64,000 bases of DNA from Candidatus Aminicenantes bacterium UBA2190. Its GTDB lineage: Bacteria; Acidobacteriota; Aminicenantia; UBA2199. The notes beneath the pieces were generated by a model that saw nothing but the letters and a program-made list of their open reading frames with translations, did no database searches and was not told where the DNA came from. The stretch lies in assembly GCA_002335385.1 (NCBI GenBank), contig DCVK01000054.1, forward strand, positions 31,408 to 95,407. The letters are read 5' to 3'. Positions 1 to 12,897 of the stretch are shown here, piece after piece. Every line of letters begins with the position of its first letter. The stretch's first letter is position 1. Position numbers and translations under genes: made by a program.

Positions 1-434
1 GTGCCGTCGGGTCGGAACATGATGTTGTCGGGCTTGACGTCACGATGGACGAAGCCCTTGCGGTGGGCGTGGAAGAGGGCTGCGGCCACCTGGTTGGCGA
101 TGGCGAGCGCTTCGTCGGGGACGAGGCGGCCGCGCTCCTGGATGCGCCGCTTGAGGCTCTCGGGAAAGAACTCCATGGCCATGAAGCGCAGCTCCGGGGT
201 GCGACCGGTCTCGTAGATGCGCACGATGTTGGGGTGGTGCAGGCTGGAAATGGTCCGCGCCTCCTTGATGAAGCGCCGGACGGCCACCGTCTCGGCGAAG
301 CGCCGGCGGGTCAGGACTTTCACTGCCACCAGCCGCCGCTGCCGGCCGTCGAGGGCCAGGAAGACATCGGCGGCGCCGCCGCTGCCCAGGAACTTCTTCA
401 GTTCATAGCCGGGGACTTCCGGGAAGACGGCCAT
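1..434 (-). CDS. Serine/threonine protein kinase (N-terminal part, cut by window edge)
   Basis: The reading frame runs from the ATG at 434 off the left edge, giving 144 visible residues of a Hanks-type kinase catalytic domain. A glycine-rich loop (GSGGAADVF, about 17-25), the ATP lysine in VAVKVL (K39), a helix-C glutamate (E58) and the catalytic loop HRDVKPDN (130-137) are all visible. The DFG motif and any C-terminal sensor domain lie outside the window. The start is one base after the stop of the upstream diguanylate cyclase gene, so the two are almost certainly co-transcribed. Kinases of this family phosphorylate Ser/Thr on cytoplasmic targets; the target here is unknown. Confidence 0.93.
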   Translation of the reverse strand, partial: MAVFPEVPGYELKKFLGSGGAADVFLALDGRQRRLVAVKVLTRRRFAETVAVRRFIKEARTISSLHHPNIVRIYETGRTPELRFMAMEFFPESLKRRIQERGRLVPDEALAIANQVAAALFHAHRKGFVHRDVKPDNIMFRPDG

Positions 435-435
435 G

Positions 436-2190
436 TTACCCTTCCGCCGCGTCCGGCGCTGCGCAGGCCGCGACGCCCCGGCTGCGGTACATCGCCTGGT
501 CGGCTTCGCGCAGGCACTCCTCGATGGTGACGTCGGCGCGGAAGGAGGCGGTCCCCAGGCTGACGGCCACGTTCAGGTGCCGGCCGTTGAACGCGAAATC
601 GTGGCCGGCGATTTTTTCGCCGATGGCCCGGCAAAGGACGCAGGCGCCTTTGGCGTCGGTTTCGGGCAGCAGGAAGAGGAACTCGTCGCCGCCCCAGCGC
701 GCCACCGTGTCCTGGGCGCGCAGGGTGGCGGAGAACAGCGCGGCGGCGGCCTTGAGCACGAAATCCCCGGCGTCATGGCCCAGGCTGTCGTTGACGGCCT
801 TGAAGCCGACCAGGTCGGCCATGACCAGGGTGAAGGGCTTTTGCGAGCGCCGGAAGCGCTTCTCCTCGTGCTCGATCTCCTCCATGGCGGCGCGGCGGTT
901 GGGCAGCCCGGTCAACTGGTCCTGGCGCGCAAGCTCCTCCATCCGGCGATAGGCCTTTTCCAGCTTCCCCTGCTGGGCGCCGATGCGCTGGTTGGCCTCC
1001 TCGAGCCAGCGGTTCGCCCTGGCCTTGGCGCGGAAGTTGTAGTAAAGAACCGCGGCCAGGAGCAGCACCAGCAGCGCCACGAAGAACAGGAAATTGCGCT
1101 GGCTGCGCTGCTTGGCCGCGGCCAGGGCGGCGATCTCCTTGTCCCGCCGCAGCAGCTCGTTCTCGCGCTGTTTCTTTTCCACCTCGTAGCGCGTCTGCAT
1201 CTCCACGGTCTGCCGGGTCTTCTCCTTGTCGAACAGCTGTGCCCACAGGTCGTGGTAGCGGCGGTAATTATCCAGTGCCCGGGGGAATTCGCGCGTCTTT
1301 TCATGGATCTGTGCGGTCAGCAGCAGGATCTGGGACAAGTCCCGGTCCTGGCCCGTCTGTTCGGCCATGGGCCGCGCCTCCTCCAGGGCGGCCAGCGCCT
1401 CCGGATAACGGCCCAGGGCATGCAGGCAATCGGCGATGGTGAACAGCGATATGATCGTGCCCCGCACATGCCCGATGCGGCGGTCGATGGCCAGCGCCTC
1501 CCGCAGCAGGGGCAGCGCCTTTTCCGGCTTTCCCTGCAGGCGGTGAAACTCCCCCATGTCGTGCAGGCCGTTGGCCAGCAGATCGGGCTCTCCGTGCTCG
1601 CGGGCCAGCTTCAGCGACGTTTCCTTGTAGGGAAGGGCCGCGGCGAATTTCTTGCTGAATAGGTGCACGTTGCCGATCTCGTTGAGCGCCATGATGACGC
1701 GCCGGCGGTTGCCGAGCGCTTTGGCCGACTCGTAGGCGGCGGTGAAGTATTTCAGCGCCAGCTCGTAGTTCTGCAGGTCGCGGTGGACGTAACCGATCAG
1801 ATAAGAGCTGGCCGAGGCGATATCGCGGTCGCCGCCCTGCTCGGCCGTCGCCTCGGCGCGCAGCAGGAATTCGAGGGCCCGGTCCTGGTCGCCCAGGACA
1901 AGTTCGCTCAAGCCGGCCCCCTTCAGCAGGCGCGCGGAGGGAACGGCGCCATGCTTGGCCAGGATGCCCCGCGCTTCATCGAACGTGCTCCGCGCCGCCT
2001 TGTGGTCGTGCCGGTCCTGCTCGGCCTCGCCCCGAAGGGTGAGCGCCGCTGCCAGTTCCCGGGCGACCTCCCCCCGCTCTGCTCCCGATGCGTGCGCCAG
2101 TTTTCGTCTCAAGGCCTCGGTGTCGTTGCCGGCGGACGCAGCCAGGATCATGCCGGCGAGGTAAATAAGAAGCAGTGCGGTACTTTTCAT
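436..2190 (-). CDS. TPR-containing membrane diguanylate cyclase (GGDEF)
   Basis: The product (584 aa) should make c-di-GMP from two GTP. A signal peptide starts at the chosen ATG (MKSTALLLIY...), followed by a TPR-rich periplasmic region to about residue 330, a charged coiled coil, one transmembrane helix (about 363-385), a second coiled coil and a C-terminal GGDEF domain. The active-site motif is WGGDEF near residue 500. The inhibitory RxxD site (RAQD) sits five residues before it, so product feedback is expected. In-frame upstream ATGs at 2208 and further out would bury the signal peptide and were not used. It lies directly before the kinase gene. The TPR part probably senses a periplasmic protein or peptide; that is inference. 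Confidence 0.9.
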   Translation of the reverse strand: MKSTALLLIYLAGMILAASAGNDTEALRRKLAHASGAERGEVARELAAALTLRGEAEQDRHDHKAARSTFDEARGILAKHGAVPSARLLKGAGLSELVLGDQDRALEFLLRAEATAEQGGDRDIASASSYLIGYVHRDLQNYELALKYFTAAYESAKALGNRRRVIMALNEIGNVHLFSKKFAAALPYKETSLKLAREHGEPDLLANGLHDMGEFHRLQGKPEKALPLLREALAIDRRIGHVRGTIISLFTIADCLHALGRYPEALAALEEARPMAEQTGQDRDLSQILLLTAQIHEKTREFPRALDNYRRYHDLWAQLFDKEKTRQTVEMQTRYEVEKKQRENELLRRDKEIAALAAAKQRSQRNFLFFVALLVLLLAAVLYYNFRAKARANRWLEEANQRIGAQQGKLEKAYRRMEELARQDQLTGLPNRRAAMEEIEHEEKRFRRSQKPFTLVMADLVGFKAVNDSLGHDAGDFVLKAAAALFSATLRAQDTVARWGGDEFLFLLPETDAKGACVLCRAIGEKIAGHDFAFNGRHLNVAVSLGTASFRADVTIEECLREADQAMYRSRGVAACAAPDAAEG

Positions 2191-2269
2191 CGTTGGCTGA
2201 CGGCTCATGGTAGGCAAAGCCCCGACAGAAGTCAACTGGACCGCGGACGGATTCCCGGCCGCGAACCGC

Positions 2270-3277
2270 TCACGCAACGGGCGGCGCCGGCTGGCGGTAG
2301 AGCCCCAGGTGCCGGAACAGCCATAGCCCCCCCCACAAGGTCAGGAACGAGCCCAGGCCCGACACCAGGAACATCCCCCAGCGCGAAGCGGTGACGGCGG
2401 GGAGCAGGGATACTCCGTGGCGGAGCAGCAGGCTGAGAACCCAGAAGAGGAGCCCGCCGAGCAGGACGCGGGCCAGCCGGGTCCAGATGGAGCCGCGGTC
2501 ATCGGGAAGCCCCGTGCGCTCGGCCAGGGTGAAAGCGGCGTTCAACCCGACATAGAAGCCGGCGAGATTGGCGGAGATCCCCGCCAAAAGAGCCAGCAGC
2601 AATGGCAGGACAAATAGGAAGAAGAAGTAAACGACCCCCGGCAGGGAAGAAGCGCTTCCGACCCGGGCCGCCGCGAAAAAGCGTTCCCCGCCGGTGCCGA
2701 TCAGCTTCCAGGCTGCCAACAGGACCAGCGTTCCCAGCAGGATGCCGCCCAGGATGTCGGCCAGGAAGTGGACGCCCAGGTAGAGGCGGGTGAGGGCGAT
2801 CAACGCCACCATGAAGGGGGCGAACCAGGCCAGCGCCCGCTTGCGGGAGATGACGGCCAGACCTCCCCACAAGGCTACCGCGCCCGAGGCGTGGCCCGAG
2901 GGCATGCCGAAATTGAGCCCCTGCAAGCGAAAGGCATCGATGGCCGGGCGGGCGGGCAGGTCGAGGAAGCCCTTTCCCCCCATGGCGCGGAAGGGCGTGG
3001 CCGCGTCCCAGCCCGGCTCCAGGCAGTCGACGCGGGAATCGACGAAGAACGGCCGCGGCAGGCCGAACAAGCGCTTGGCCATCTCGCTGGCAACGGCCGT
3101 CCAGGCGATGATCTGGAAAAGCAGGAATCCCTTGCGCAGGCTGAAGCCGAACATGACGGCGATGACCATGGTGATGACGAAGAAGTAATAGCCGCTGGCC
3201 GTGACCTGGCGCATCAGCCAGGTCAGGAAGTCCGAGGAAAACGCCTGCAGGGTGACGTGGATCTCTGTCTGGAACAT
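2270..3277 (-). CDS. PAP2-family membrane phosphatase
   Basis: The protein (335 aa) carries all three motifs of the PAP2 lipid phosphatase/phosphotransferase family: K69 with RP at 75-76 (KRLFGLPRP), PSGH at 126-129, and R164...H170...D174. Hydrophobic segments surround them and continue through the C-terminal third, so it is a polytopic inner-membrane protein acting on a phosphorylated lipid such as undecaprenyl pyrophosphate or phosphatidate. The C-terminal 120 residues add extra membrane helices not needed for PAP2 catalysis. A GAGGTG ribosome site precedes the ATG. It is 79 bases upstream of the diguanylate cyclase gene on the same strand. The exact substrate cannot be read from sequence. 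Confidence 0.88.
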   Translation of the reverse strand: MFQTEIHVTLQAFSSDFLTWLMRQVTASGYYFFVITMVIAVMFGFSLRKGFLLFQIIAWTAVASEMAKRLFGLPRPFFVDSRVDCLEPGWDAATPFRAMGGKGFLDLPARPAIDAFRLQGLNFGMPSGHASGAVALWGGLAVISRKRALAWFAPFMVALIALTRLYLGVHFLADILGGILLGTLVLLAAWKLIGTGGERFFAAARVGSASSLPGVVYFFFLFVLPLLLALLAGISANLAGFYVGLNAAFTLAERTGLPDDRGSIWTRLARVLLGGLLFWVLSLLLRHGVSLLPAVTASRWGMFLVSGLGSFLTLWGGLWLFRHLGLYRQPAPPVA

Positions 3278-3306
3278 GCGTGCACCTCATGGTTGGTTTC
3301 GCGGCC

Positions 3307-3335
3307 ATTGTCGGCCTTGGCCCTTCCTTTGTCAA
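3307..3335 (-). promoter_or_regulatory. Promoter for the PAP2 phosphatase gene
   Basis: On the minus strand, TTGACA is followed after 17 bases by GACAAT, about 30 bases before the start codon. It is back to back with the RND operon promoter. The tricorn gene has the same unusual GACAAT -10 box. Confidence 0.5.
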
Positions 3336-3345
3336 CCGGGGACGA

Positions 3346-3372
3346 TTGACACGATAACCTTTTTGGTATAAT
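3346..3372 (+). promoter_or_regulatory. Promoter of the RND efflux operon
   Basis: TTGACA and TATAAT are both perfect consensus, with a short 15-base spacer. The predicted transcript has a leader of about 80 nt with AAGGAA before the ATG at 3462. The short spacer with perfect boxes could mean an activator-dependent promoter of the MerR type, but no regulator gene adjoins it. Confidence 0.6.
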
Positions 3373-3461
3373 TTTCGTATAGACAAATTCACGCAGTGCC
3401 TGCCGCACCGGCAGACCTGGAATGCCGTCCCGGCCGGTAGCGGACAGGCAAGGAAATCAGC

Positions 3462-4685
3462 ATGAAGATAAAATTCACGCGCAAGAGGATGGTGCTAATA
3501 ACAGGGGCCGTGCTGGTCGCGTCCTTCCTGGGCTGGAAGATCTACCAGAAGGCAAAAAGCGGCGCGGGCGGACCGGGCTTCGGCGGCGTCGCCGTTGCCG
3601 TCGAGGTCGCCCCGATCGCCCGGGGAGCCCTGCGCGACCTGGGAAGCTACACCGGCACGATGACGGCCAAGACCAATGTCACCGTCTCTCCCAAGATCGC
3701 CGGCCGCCTGAACCGCCTGCTGGTCGACATCGGCGACCCGGTGCGCAGCGGCCAGCTGCTGGCCGTGCTGGATGACGACGAGTACCGCCAGCAGGCGATC
3801 CAGGCCGAGGCCGACCTGCGCGTGGCCAAGGCCAACCTGGAGGAGGCGCGCAGTTCCCTGACCATGGCCGAGAGGAACCTGGAGCGGGCGCGCGCCCTGC
3901 ATCAGAGCGGCATCCAGAGCGACGCCCAGCTGGACCAGGTCCTTGCCGCCAACGAGTCGCAGCAAGCCCGGTTCCACGTGGCCGAAGCCCAGGTGGCCAA
4001 CCGCGAGGCGGCGCTGGAGAGCGCCCGGGTGCGTCTCTCCTATACCCGTATCGCCGCGACCTGGGAGCGGGGCCGGCCGGTGCGCTACGTCGGCGAACGC
4101 TTCGCCGACGAGGGGGCGCTGCTGGCAGCCAACACCCCCATCCTGTCGGTCATCGAGCTGCAGCCGATCACGGCCGTCATCCACGTCACCGACCGCGAGT
4201 ACTTCCGCCTGAAAACCGGGCAGCCGGCGACGGTCAGCGGCAGCGCCTTCCCCGGCAAGGTCTTCTCCGGCCGCATCGTGCGCATCGCCCCGCTGCTGCA
4301 GGAGGCATCGCGCCAGGCGCGGGTGGAGATCGAGGTCGACAACCCGGAGCGCCTGCTCAAGCCCGGCATGTTCATCACGGTCGAGATCGAATTCGCCCGC
4401 CGCGCCGGCGTCATGGTCGTCCCCTACAACGCCCTGGCCAAGAGGGGCGGGCAGCAAGGGGTTTTCCTGGTCGCTGAAGACGGACAAGCGGCGCGCTTCC
4501 TTCCCGTGCGCACCGGCATCATGGAAGGGGGGCAGGTGGAGATACTGGAGCCGAAAGACATCTCGGGGCGCGTGGTCGTCCTGGGGCACTACCTGCTCGA
4601 GACCGAGGGCCGGATCATCCTGCCGGAGGCTGGCAACGGCCTGAAGCCCGCCGCGGGCGGCAAAAAGGCCGGAGGCGGCAAATGA
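3462..4685 (+). CDS. RND efflux periplasmic adaptor (HlyD/MFP family)
   Basis: This 407-residue adaptor has an N-terminal membrane anchor (about 10-25), a lipoyl/barrel-sandwich half (SPKIAGRLNRLLVDIGDPV), a long alpha-helical hairpin rich in A/E/Q (about 105-195), the second lipoyl half, and a beta-barrel with a C-terminal membrane-proximal domain (MVVPYNALAKRGG). It would link the inner-membrane pump encoded next to an outer-membrane channel. Its TGA overlaps the pump ATG (ATGA), showing translational coupling. No TolC-like channel gene is in the window. The protein ends in a Gly/Lys-rich tail. Confidence 0.92.
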   Translation: MKIKFTRKRMVLITGAVLVASFLGWKIYQKAKSGAGGPGFGGVAVAVEVAPIARGALRDLGSYTGTMTAKTNVTVSPKIAGRLNRLLVDIGDPVRSGQLLAVLDDDEYRQQAIQAEADLRVAKANLEEARSSLTMAERNLERARALHQSGIQSDAQLDQVLAANESQQARFHVAEAQVANREAALESARVRLSYTRIAATWERGRPVRYVGERFADEGALLAANTPILSVIELQPITAVIHVTDREYFRLKTGQPATVSGSAFPGKVFSGRIVRIAPLLQEASRQARVEIEVDNPERLLKPGMFITVEIEFARRAGVMVVPYNALAKRGGQQGVFLVAEDGQAARFLPVRTGIMEGGQVEILEPKDISGRVVVLGHYLLETEGRIILPEAGNGLKPAAGGKKAGGGK

Positions 4686-7600
4686 ACATCTCCGGCTTCT
4701 CCATCCGCCGGCCGATCTTCACCGTGATGCTCACCCTGGCCATCGTGGCCATCGGCCTGGTGGCGGTCAGCCGTTTGCCCATCGACCTCATGCCCGAAAT
4801 CACGTTTCCCACCCTGGCCATCATGACCAGCTACGAGAACACCGGACCTGAGGAGATCGAGCAGATCATTACCCGCCCCATCGAGGAGGCCATGAGCGCC
4901 GTGCCCGGCGTGGAAGAGGTCTATTCGGTGTCTTCCGAGGGCAGCAGCAGCGTGCGCGTGATGTTCGCCTGGGGCACCGACCTGGACGCCGCCGCCGACG
5001 ATGTGCGCGAAAGGCTGGACCGGGTGATCCCGCGCCTGCCCGACGACGTCGACCGGCCCATGCTGCGCAAGTTCGACCCGGCCATGATGCCCATCCTGCA
5101 GATCGGCGCCCTCAGCAACCTCGACCCCATCCAGACGCGGCGCATCATCGACGAGCAGATCCTCTACCGCCTCGAGCGCGTCCCCGGCGTGGCCTCGGTC
5201 GACGTCTGGGGCGGCCACGAGCGCGAGATCCAGGTCAACCTCGACGTGGACAAGATCAAGGCGCTGGGGCTGCCGCTGGACCTGATCATCAGCGGCATCC
5301 GCGAGGGCAACGTCGACCTGCCCGCCGGGGTCATCGAGCGCGGCAACTACGAGATCCTGGTGCGCATCCCCGGCGTGTTCACCCACCTGGACGAAATCCG
5401 CGACACGGTCGTGGCCGTGCGCGGCGGCGTGCCCGTGCGCCTGAAGGAGATCGCCGAGATCGCGGACACCCACCGCAAGATCACGCGCGTCGTACGCGTT
5501 AACGGCGTGCCCGGCACCCGCCTGGCCGTCTACAAGCAGTCGGGGAAAAATACCGTGCAAGTGGCCGCCGGAGTGCTCAGGGAGATCGAGCGCATCCGCG
5601 AGGACCGGCCGCAGATCCAGCTCATCCCCGTGCGCGACAGCTCCGAGTACATCAAGCGGGCCATGGGCAACGTCAGCTCCACCGCCCTCTACGGCGGCCT
5701 GCTGGCCGTCCTCGTCCTCTTTGTCTTCCTGGGCAGCATCCGCAGCACCCTGGTCATCGCCACCGCCATTCCCATCTCGATCATCGCTACCTTCGCCCTG
5801 ATCTATTTCAACGGCTTCACCCTGAACATCATGACCCTGGGCGGGCTGGCGCTGGGCATCGGCATGCTGGTGGACAACGCCATCGTCGTGCTGGAGAACA
5901 TCGTGCGCCTGAGGGAGGGGGGCGCGCCCCCGATGCAGGCGGCGCTGGACGGGGCCCACGAGGTCGGCGCGGCGGTCATCGCCAGCACCCTGACCACTCT
6001 GGCCGTGTTCATGCCCATGGTCTTCGTGCGCGGCATCGCCGGCATCATGTTCAAGCAGCTGGCCTTCGTGGTCAGCTTCTCCCTGATCTGCTCGCTGGTC
6101 GTCGCCCTCACCCTGGTACCCATGCTCTCCAGCCGTTTCCTGGGCCCGCCGAAGGCCCCGCGCTCGAGAATGGAAAAGTGGAAGGTGCGGACGGTCGCCT
6201 CCATCCAGGGCCGCCTGACCGTCCTGGAGAACGGCTACAAGCGGCTGCTGCACTGGGCGCTGGACCACCGGCTGCAGGTGCTGGGGACCGTGGGCCTGCT
6301 GCTGGTAGGCAGCATCGCCCTGGTGGGGCTGGTGGGCAGCGAGTTCATGCCGGCCACCGATGAGGGCGAGGTGCGGCTGAGCGTCGAGATGGAGGTCGGC
6401 ACGCGCCTGGCGGTCCTGGATGAGAAGTTCAAGGACATCGCCGCCATCGTGCGCCGCCAGGTCCCGGAGATGGTCAGCCTCGAGGAGAGCTTCGGCGGCG
6501 GCGGCTGGCGCTCGGGCTCGCACACCGGCAACTTCACCATCAAGCTGGCCCCGCGCCGGCAGCGCTCGCGCTCGAGCGAGGAGATTGCCATGGACCTGCG
6601 CCGCAACCTGCAGGGCATCCCGGGCACCGTCATCCGCGCCCGCGCCGGCGGCGGCTTCTTCTTCATGGGCGGGGGCGGCAGCGAGGAGAGGGTGCAGGTG
6701 GAGGTGCGCGGCTTCGACCTGGAGAAGAGCGACGCCCTGGGGCAGCAGGTGAAGAGGGTCGTCGAGAGCGTGCGCGGCGTCTCCGACGTCCGCCTCAGCC
6801 GTGACCTGGGCAAGCCCGAGGAACTCCTGGTCATCGACCGCCACGCGGCCGCCGACATGAAGCTCTCGGTGAGCCGTATCGGCGGCACCCTCGAGACCGT
6901 GCTCTCCGGCACCCAGGCCAGCACCTTCCGCGAGGGGGGCGACGAGTACCGCATCCTGGTCAAGGTCAAGGACGCCGAGACCATGACCATGGAGGATATC
7001 CTCGACCTGACGCTGACCAACAGCGACGGCCAGCCGGTCAGCCTGCGCAATGTCGTCGCCGTCAAGGCGCGCAGCGGCCCGCAGCGCATCGAACGCCGCG
7101 ATCGCGAGCGCGTACTGACCATCGCCGGCGACATCGAGGACCGCGACCTCGGCTCCGTCCTGGCCGACATCCGCTCGGGTTTGCGCCGCGTCCCCGTTCC
7201 CCGCGATTTCGCCGTCACCTTTACCGGAGATTACGAGGAGCAGCAAAAGGCATTCCGCGAGCTGCTGGTCAGCATCATCCTGGCCCTGATGCTGGTCTAC
7301 ATGATCATGGCCATGCAGTTCGAGTCGGTGCGCGACCCCTTCATCGTCATGTTCTCGGTGCCGCTGGCCGTCATCGGCGTCGTCTGGATGCTGCTGATCA
7401 CCGGCACCACCTTCAACATGCAGTCCTATATCGGCTGCATCATGCTGGGCGGGATCGTGGTCAACAACGCCATTCTGCTGGTGGACCATACCAACCTGCT
7501 GCGCCGTCGCGACAAGCTGCCGGTGCGCGAGGCCATCGAGGAAGCAGGGCGGCGGCGCCTGCGCCCCATCCTGATGACCGCCTCGACCACCATCCTGGCC

Positions 7601-7762
7601 ATGATGCCTTTGGCCTTGGGGATAGCGGAGGGAAGCGAAGCCCAGGCGCCCATGGCCCGCGCCGTGGTCGGCGGCCTGCTGAGCGCGGCCCTGATCACCC
7701 TGCTCGTCATCCCCATCGTCTATTCGCTGTTCGAGGGGAAAAAAGACAAAGTCCGGTCATAG
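4682..7762 (+). CDS. RND-family efflux pump (AcrB/HAE type)
   Basis: The product (1026 aa) is a full-length proton-driven RND exporter. It has the N-terminal helix, a first porter domain, transmembrane helices 2-6, a duplicated second half and the C-terminal helical block, giving the usual 12 helices. The relay helix reads [10 protein letters not shown] near residue 398: the first aspartate is kept and the second is asparagine, as in many non-proteobacterial family members. [13 protein letters not shown] in the second half matches the helix-10 region. A glycine-rich stretch with FFFMGGGG (about 657-664) lies in the second porter loop. Drug, lipid or solvent export is likely; metal export is less likely. 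Confidence 0.93.
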   Translation: MNISGFSIRRPIFTVMLTLAIVAIGLVAVSRLPIDLMPEITFPTLAIMTSYENTGPEEIEQIITRPIEEAMSAVPGVEEVYSVSSEGSSSVRVMFAWGTDLDAAADDVRERLDRVIPRLPDDVDRPMLRKFDPAMMPILQIGALSNLDPIQTRRIIDEQILYRLERVPGVASVDVWGGHEREIQVNLDVDKIKALGLPLDLIISGIREGNVDLPAGVIERGNYEILVRIPGVFTHLDEIRDTVVAVRGGVPVRLKEIAEIADTHRKITRVVRVNGVPGTRLAVYKQSGKNTVQVAAGVLREIERIREDRPQIQLIPVRDSSEYIKRAMGNVSSTALYGGLLAVLVLFVFLGSIRSTLVIATAIPISIIATFALIYFNGFTLNIMTLGGLALGIGMLVDNAIVVLENIVRLREGGAPPMQAALDGAHEVGAAVIASTLTTLAVFMPMVFVRGIAGIMFKQLAFVVSFSLICSLVVALTLVPMLSSRFLGPPKAPRSRMEKWKVRTVASIQGRLTVLENGYKRLLHWALDHRLQVLGTVGLLLVGSIALVGLVGSEFMPATDEGEVRLSVEMEVGTRLAVLDEKFKDIAAIVRRQVPEMVSLEESFGGGGWRSGSHTGNFTIKLAPRRQRSRSSEEIAMDLRRNLQGIPGTVIRARAGGGFFFMGGGGSEERVQVEVRGFDLEKSDALGQQVKRVVESVRGVSDVRLSRDLGKPEELLVIDRHAAADMKLSVSRIGGTLETVLSGTQASTFREGGDEYRILVKVKDAETMTMEDILDLTLTNSDGQPVSLRNVVAVKARSGPQRIERRDRERVLTIAGDIEDRDLGSVLADIRSGLRRVPVPRDFAVTFTGDYEEQQKAFRELLVSIILALMLVYMIMAMQFESVRDPFIVMFSVPLAVIGVVWMLLITGTTFNMQSYIGCIMLGGIVVNNAILLVDHTNLLRRRDKLPVREAIEEAGRRRLRPILMTASTTILAMMPLALGIAEGSEAQAPMARAVVGGLLSAALITLLVIPIVYSLFEGKKDKVRS

Positions 7763-7795
7763 GCACCTTGCCCATGAAGAAGAGTTCCCCGCTGT

Positions 7796-7824
7796 TTGCC
7801 GGAGCCCCTCTTTTGCGCTAGAAT
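7796..7824 (+). promoter_or_regulatory. Promoter for the 7844-9165 gene pair
   Basis: TTGCCG, a 17-base spacer and TAGAAT. The predicted transcript starts near 7831, only about 13 nt before the ATG at 7844, and still carries the GGAGG site at 7833-7837. Confidence 0.55.
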
Positions 7825-7843
7825 CGGGTCCTGGAGGTGCCGC

Positions 7844-7996
7844 ATGGCCGAAACTCTGGAGATCGTCCAAGGCGAAAAGAAGCTGCTTTTATCCCGGATG
7901 GCCGGGTGCCGCGGCCCGATCGCCCGTACATGGACCGGCCCCTCCGTTCATTTCGCGAGGTCCCGGGAGGGTTTCCCTGTCGCAGGCGGCGCATGA
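7844..7996 (+). CDS. Small ORF (50 aa) coupled to the BioD-like gene
   Basis: A 50-codon frame starts at an ATG placed seven bases after a strong GGAGG site and just downstream of a good promoter. It ends in TGA overlapping the ATG of the next gene (ATGA at 7993-7996). I recognise no domain; the peptide is basic and has no membrane segment. Since the next gene lacks a good SD site of its own, this ORF may be a leader peptide that carries ribosomes to it. Alternatively, it is the N-terminus of the BioD-like protein separated by a frameshift or assembly error. Confidence 0.45.
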   Translation: MAETLEIVQGEKKLLLSRMAGCRGPIARTWTGPSVHFARSREGFPVAGGA

Positions 7997-9165
7997 ACAG
8001 GGGGATCTACATCGCGGGTGCGGGCAAGGATGCGGGGAAGACGACACTCTGCCTGGGCCTCGCCGGGGTCTTCAATAACCTGGTCGAGGGCGGCGTGTCG
8101 TTCTTCAAGCCCCTGGGTCAGAAGATCACGGTGGTCGACGGCGAATCGGTGGGACAGGATGCCTGGTTCATCTCCAAGGCCCTCGGGCTTTCCTTTTCCC
8201 ACATGGAATCGACCCCTTTGCTGGCATCCCGGGGTGCTGCCGAGAGATATGTGAGAACCGGTGAGCCGCGCGGCATGCGGGACGCCGTGAAACGGTCATT
8301 CAAAAACTATCAGAAGAACAGCGGCCTGGTTCTGGTGGAGGGAACCGGTCATCCGGGTGTCGGGTCGGTTTTCGACCTGGGAAACGCCAGGGTGGCCTCC
8401 GGGCTGGGGATCCCGGTCATCCTGGTCCTGGATGGGGGAGTGGGAAGCACCATCGACAGTTTCTGCCTCTGTCAGGCGCTGTTCAAAACTCATGGCGTTC
8501 CCCTGCTCGGGGTGGTGATCAACCGGGTGCTCCCTGCGAAAATGGAGGCCGTGGCTCCGGTACTGCGAATGTGGTTCGGCGAGCAGGGCATCCCTGTGTT
8601 CGGCATACTTCCCTTCGAGGAGCGGATCGCCCGGCCGTCCATTGCCACGATCACCCGGGAGATCGGCGCCTCGCCGCTCTTCAGCTCCGCTGCCGCACCC
8701 GCCGCCGGCGGCTCGGGATTCATCGCTGCCTTTGATTCTTCGGAGGAAGTTCTCAGGAAACTGGAATCCGAGGCGGGAAAGGCCCTGCTGGTGAGCCATA
8801 CAAGGCCCGATGTGATGGACGCCGTGATCGTGTCACGGCTCTCGGGAGGGCCCTGCCCTCCGGTCATGGTGGCCTGCGGGGGAGCTCCGGATCATCGGCG
8901 GCAGGCCGCCTGCAGCGCAGCGGGAATTCCGCTTTACTACACCGGAAGCAGCCTGGAGGGGTCGGCGCTGAAGCTTTCCCGCAATCTGTTCAAGATAGAA
9001 CCCGATGAAGATGAAAAGATCGCCTCGATCATCGCGATGGTGACGCGGGAGGTGGACACCGAGGCGATTCTCAAGGCCCTGGAGGACCCTGGCGGCTCTT
9101 CCCGGCGAAAATCAGGTCTGGGCATCATCGGATTTCTGAAGCGACTGTTCCGCCGCAGAGATTAG
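7993..9165 (+). CDS. BioD/cobyrinate-synthase-like ATPase with DRTGG-like domain
   Basis: The start at 7993 puts a Walker A (GAGKDAGKTT) at residues 8-17, typical of the dethiobiotin-synthetase/cobyrinic-acid-synthase fold. VLVEGTGHPGVGS (about 110-122) and VILVLDGGVGS follow the same fold. Residues after about 255 (ALLVSHTRPDVMDAVIVS) resemble a DRTGG ligand-binding domain, as in the N-terminal regulatory part of long phosphotransacetylases. No acyltransferase domain follows; the protein ends in a basic tail (FLKRLFRRRD) that could touch the membrane. A role as a small-molecule-sensing ATPase is inferred. Codon choice looks somewhat less GC-biased than its neighbours. It precedes the pyruvate oxidoreductase gene. 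Confidence 0.72.
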   Translation: MNRGIYIAGAGKDAGKTTLCLGLAGVFNNLVEGGVSFFKPLGQKITVVDGESVGQDAWFISKALGLSFSHMESTPLLASRGAAERYVRTGEPRGMRDAVKRSFKNYQKNSGLVLVEGTGHPGVGSVFDLGNARVASGLGIPVILVLDGGVGSTIDSFCLCQALFKTHGVPLLGVVINRVLPAKMEAVAPVLRMWFGEQGIPVFGILPFEERIARPSIATITREIGASPLFSSAAAPAAGGSGFIAAFDSSEEVLRKLESEAGKALLVSHTRPDVMDAVIVSRLSGGPCPPVMVACGGAPDHRRQAACSAAGIPLYYTGSSLEGSALKLSRNLFKIEPDEDEKIASIIAMVTREVDTEAILKALEDPGGSSRRKSGLGIIGFLKRLFRRRD

Positions 9166-9214
9166 AAATCGGAATCGCGTAGGCGACGGATGGAGCAAAC
9201 CGCCGGCATGTCAT

Positions 9215-9244
9215 TTGACAGCCTTTGCCTGATTATGATACCAT
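9215..9244 (+). promoter_or_regulatory. Promoter of nifJ, with inverted repeat in the leader
   Basis: TTGACA, an 18-base spacer and TACCAT. In the leader, CCCGGAAA at 9259-9266 pairs with TTTCCGGG at 9292-9299. This could be a regulatory hairpin before the AAGGAGA site of nifJ; no T-run follows it, so it is not a clear terminator. Confidence 0.45.
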
Positions 9245-9332
9245 TTTTCTTGATCGGTCCCGGAAAAGCCGCTGGGGTTCCGCTGCTCCCGTTTCCGGGT
9301 CTTTTCCCGAATAACCAAGGAGAAAAATCATC

Positions 9333-12866
<3,534 letters not shown>

Positions 12867-12897
12867 GGGCGCCGGATAGGCGGAGCAAGGGAGCGCC

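Noticed and set aside
4589..7489. Very long open frame on the minus strand opposite the RND pump (966 codons); similar ones at 20709-22853 and 433-1662
   Set aside because: They mirror GC-rich codon structure of well-identified genes on the other strand, are extremely rich in His/Asp/Gly/Ala and match no family.
4682..7762. Asn instead of the second Asp in the RND relay helix as a defect
   Set aside because: LVDN is common in RND pumps of non-proteobacterial lineages, so the pump is probably functional.
9259..9299. Inverted repeat before nifJ as a terminator
   Set aside because: The loop is long and no T-run follows directly; it is noted only as a possible leader hairpin.
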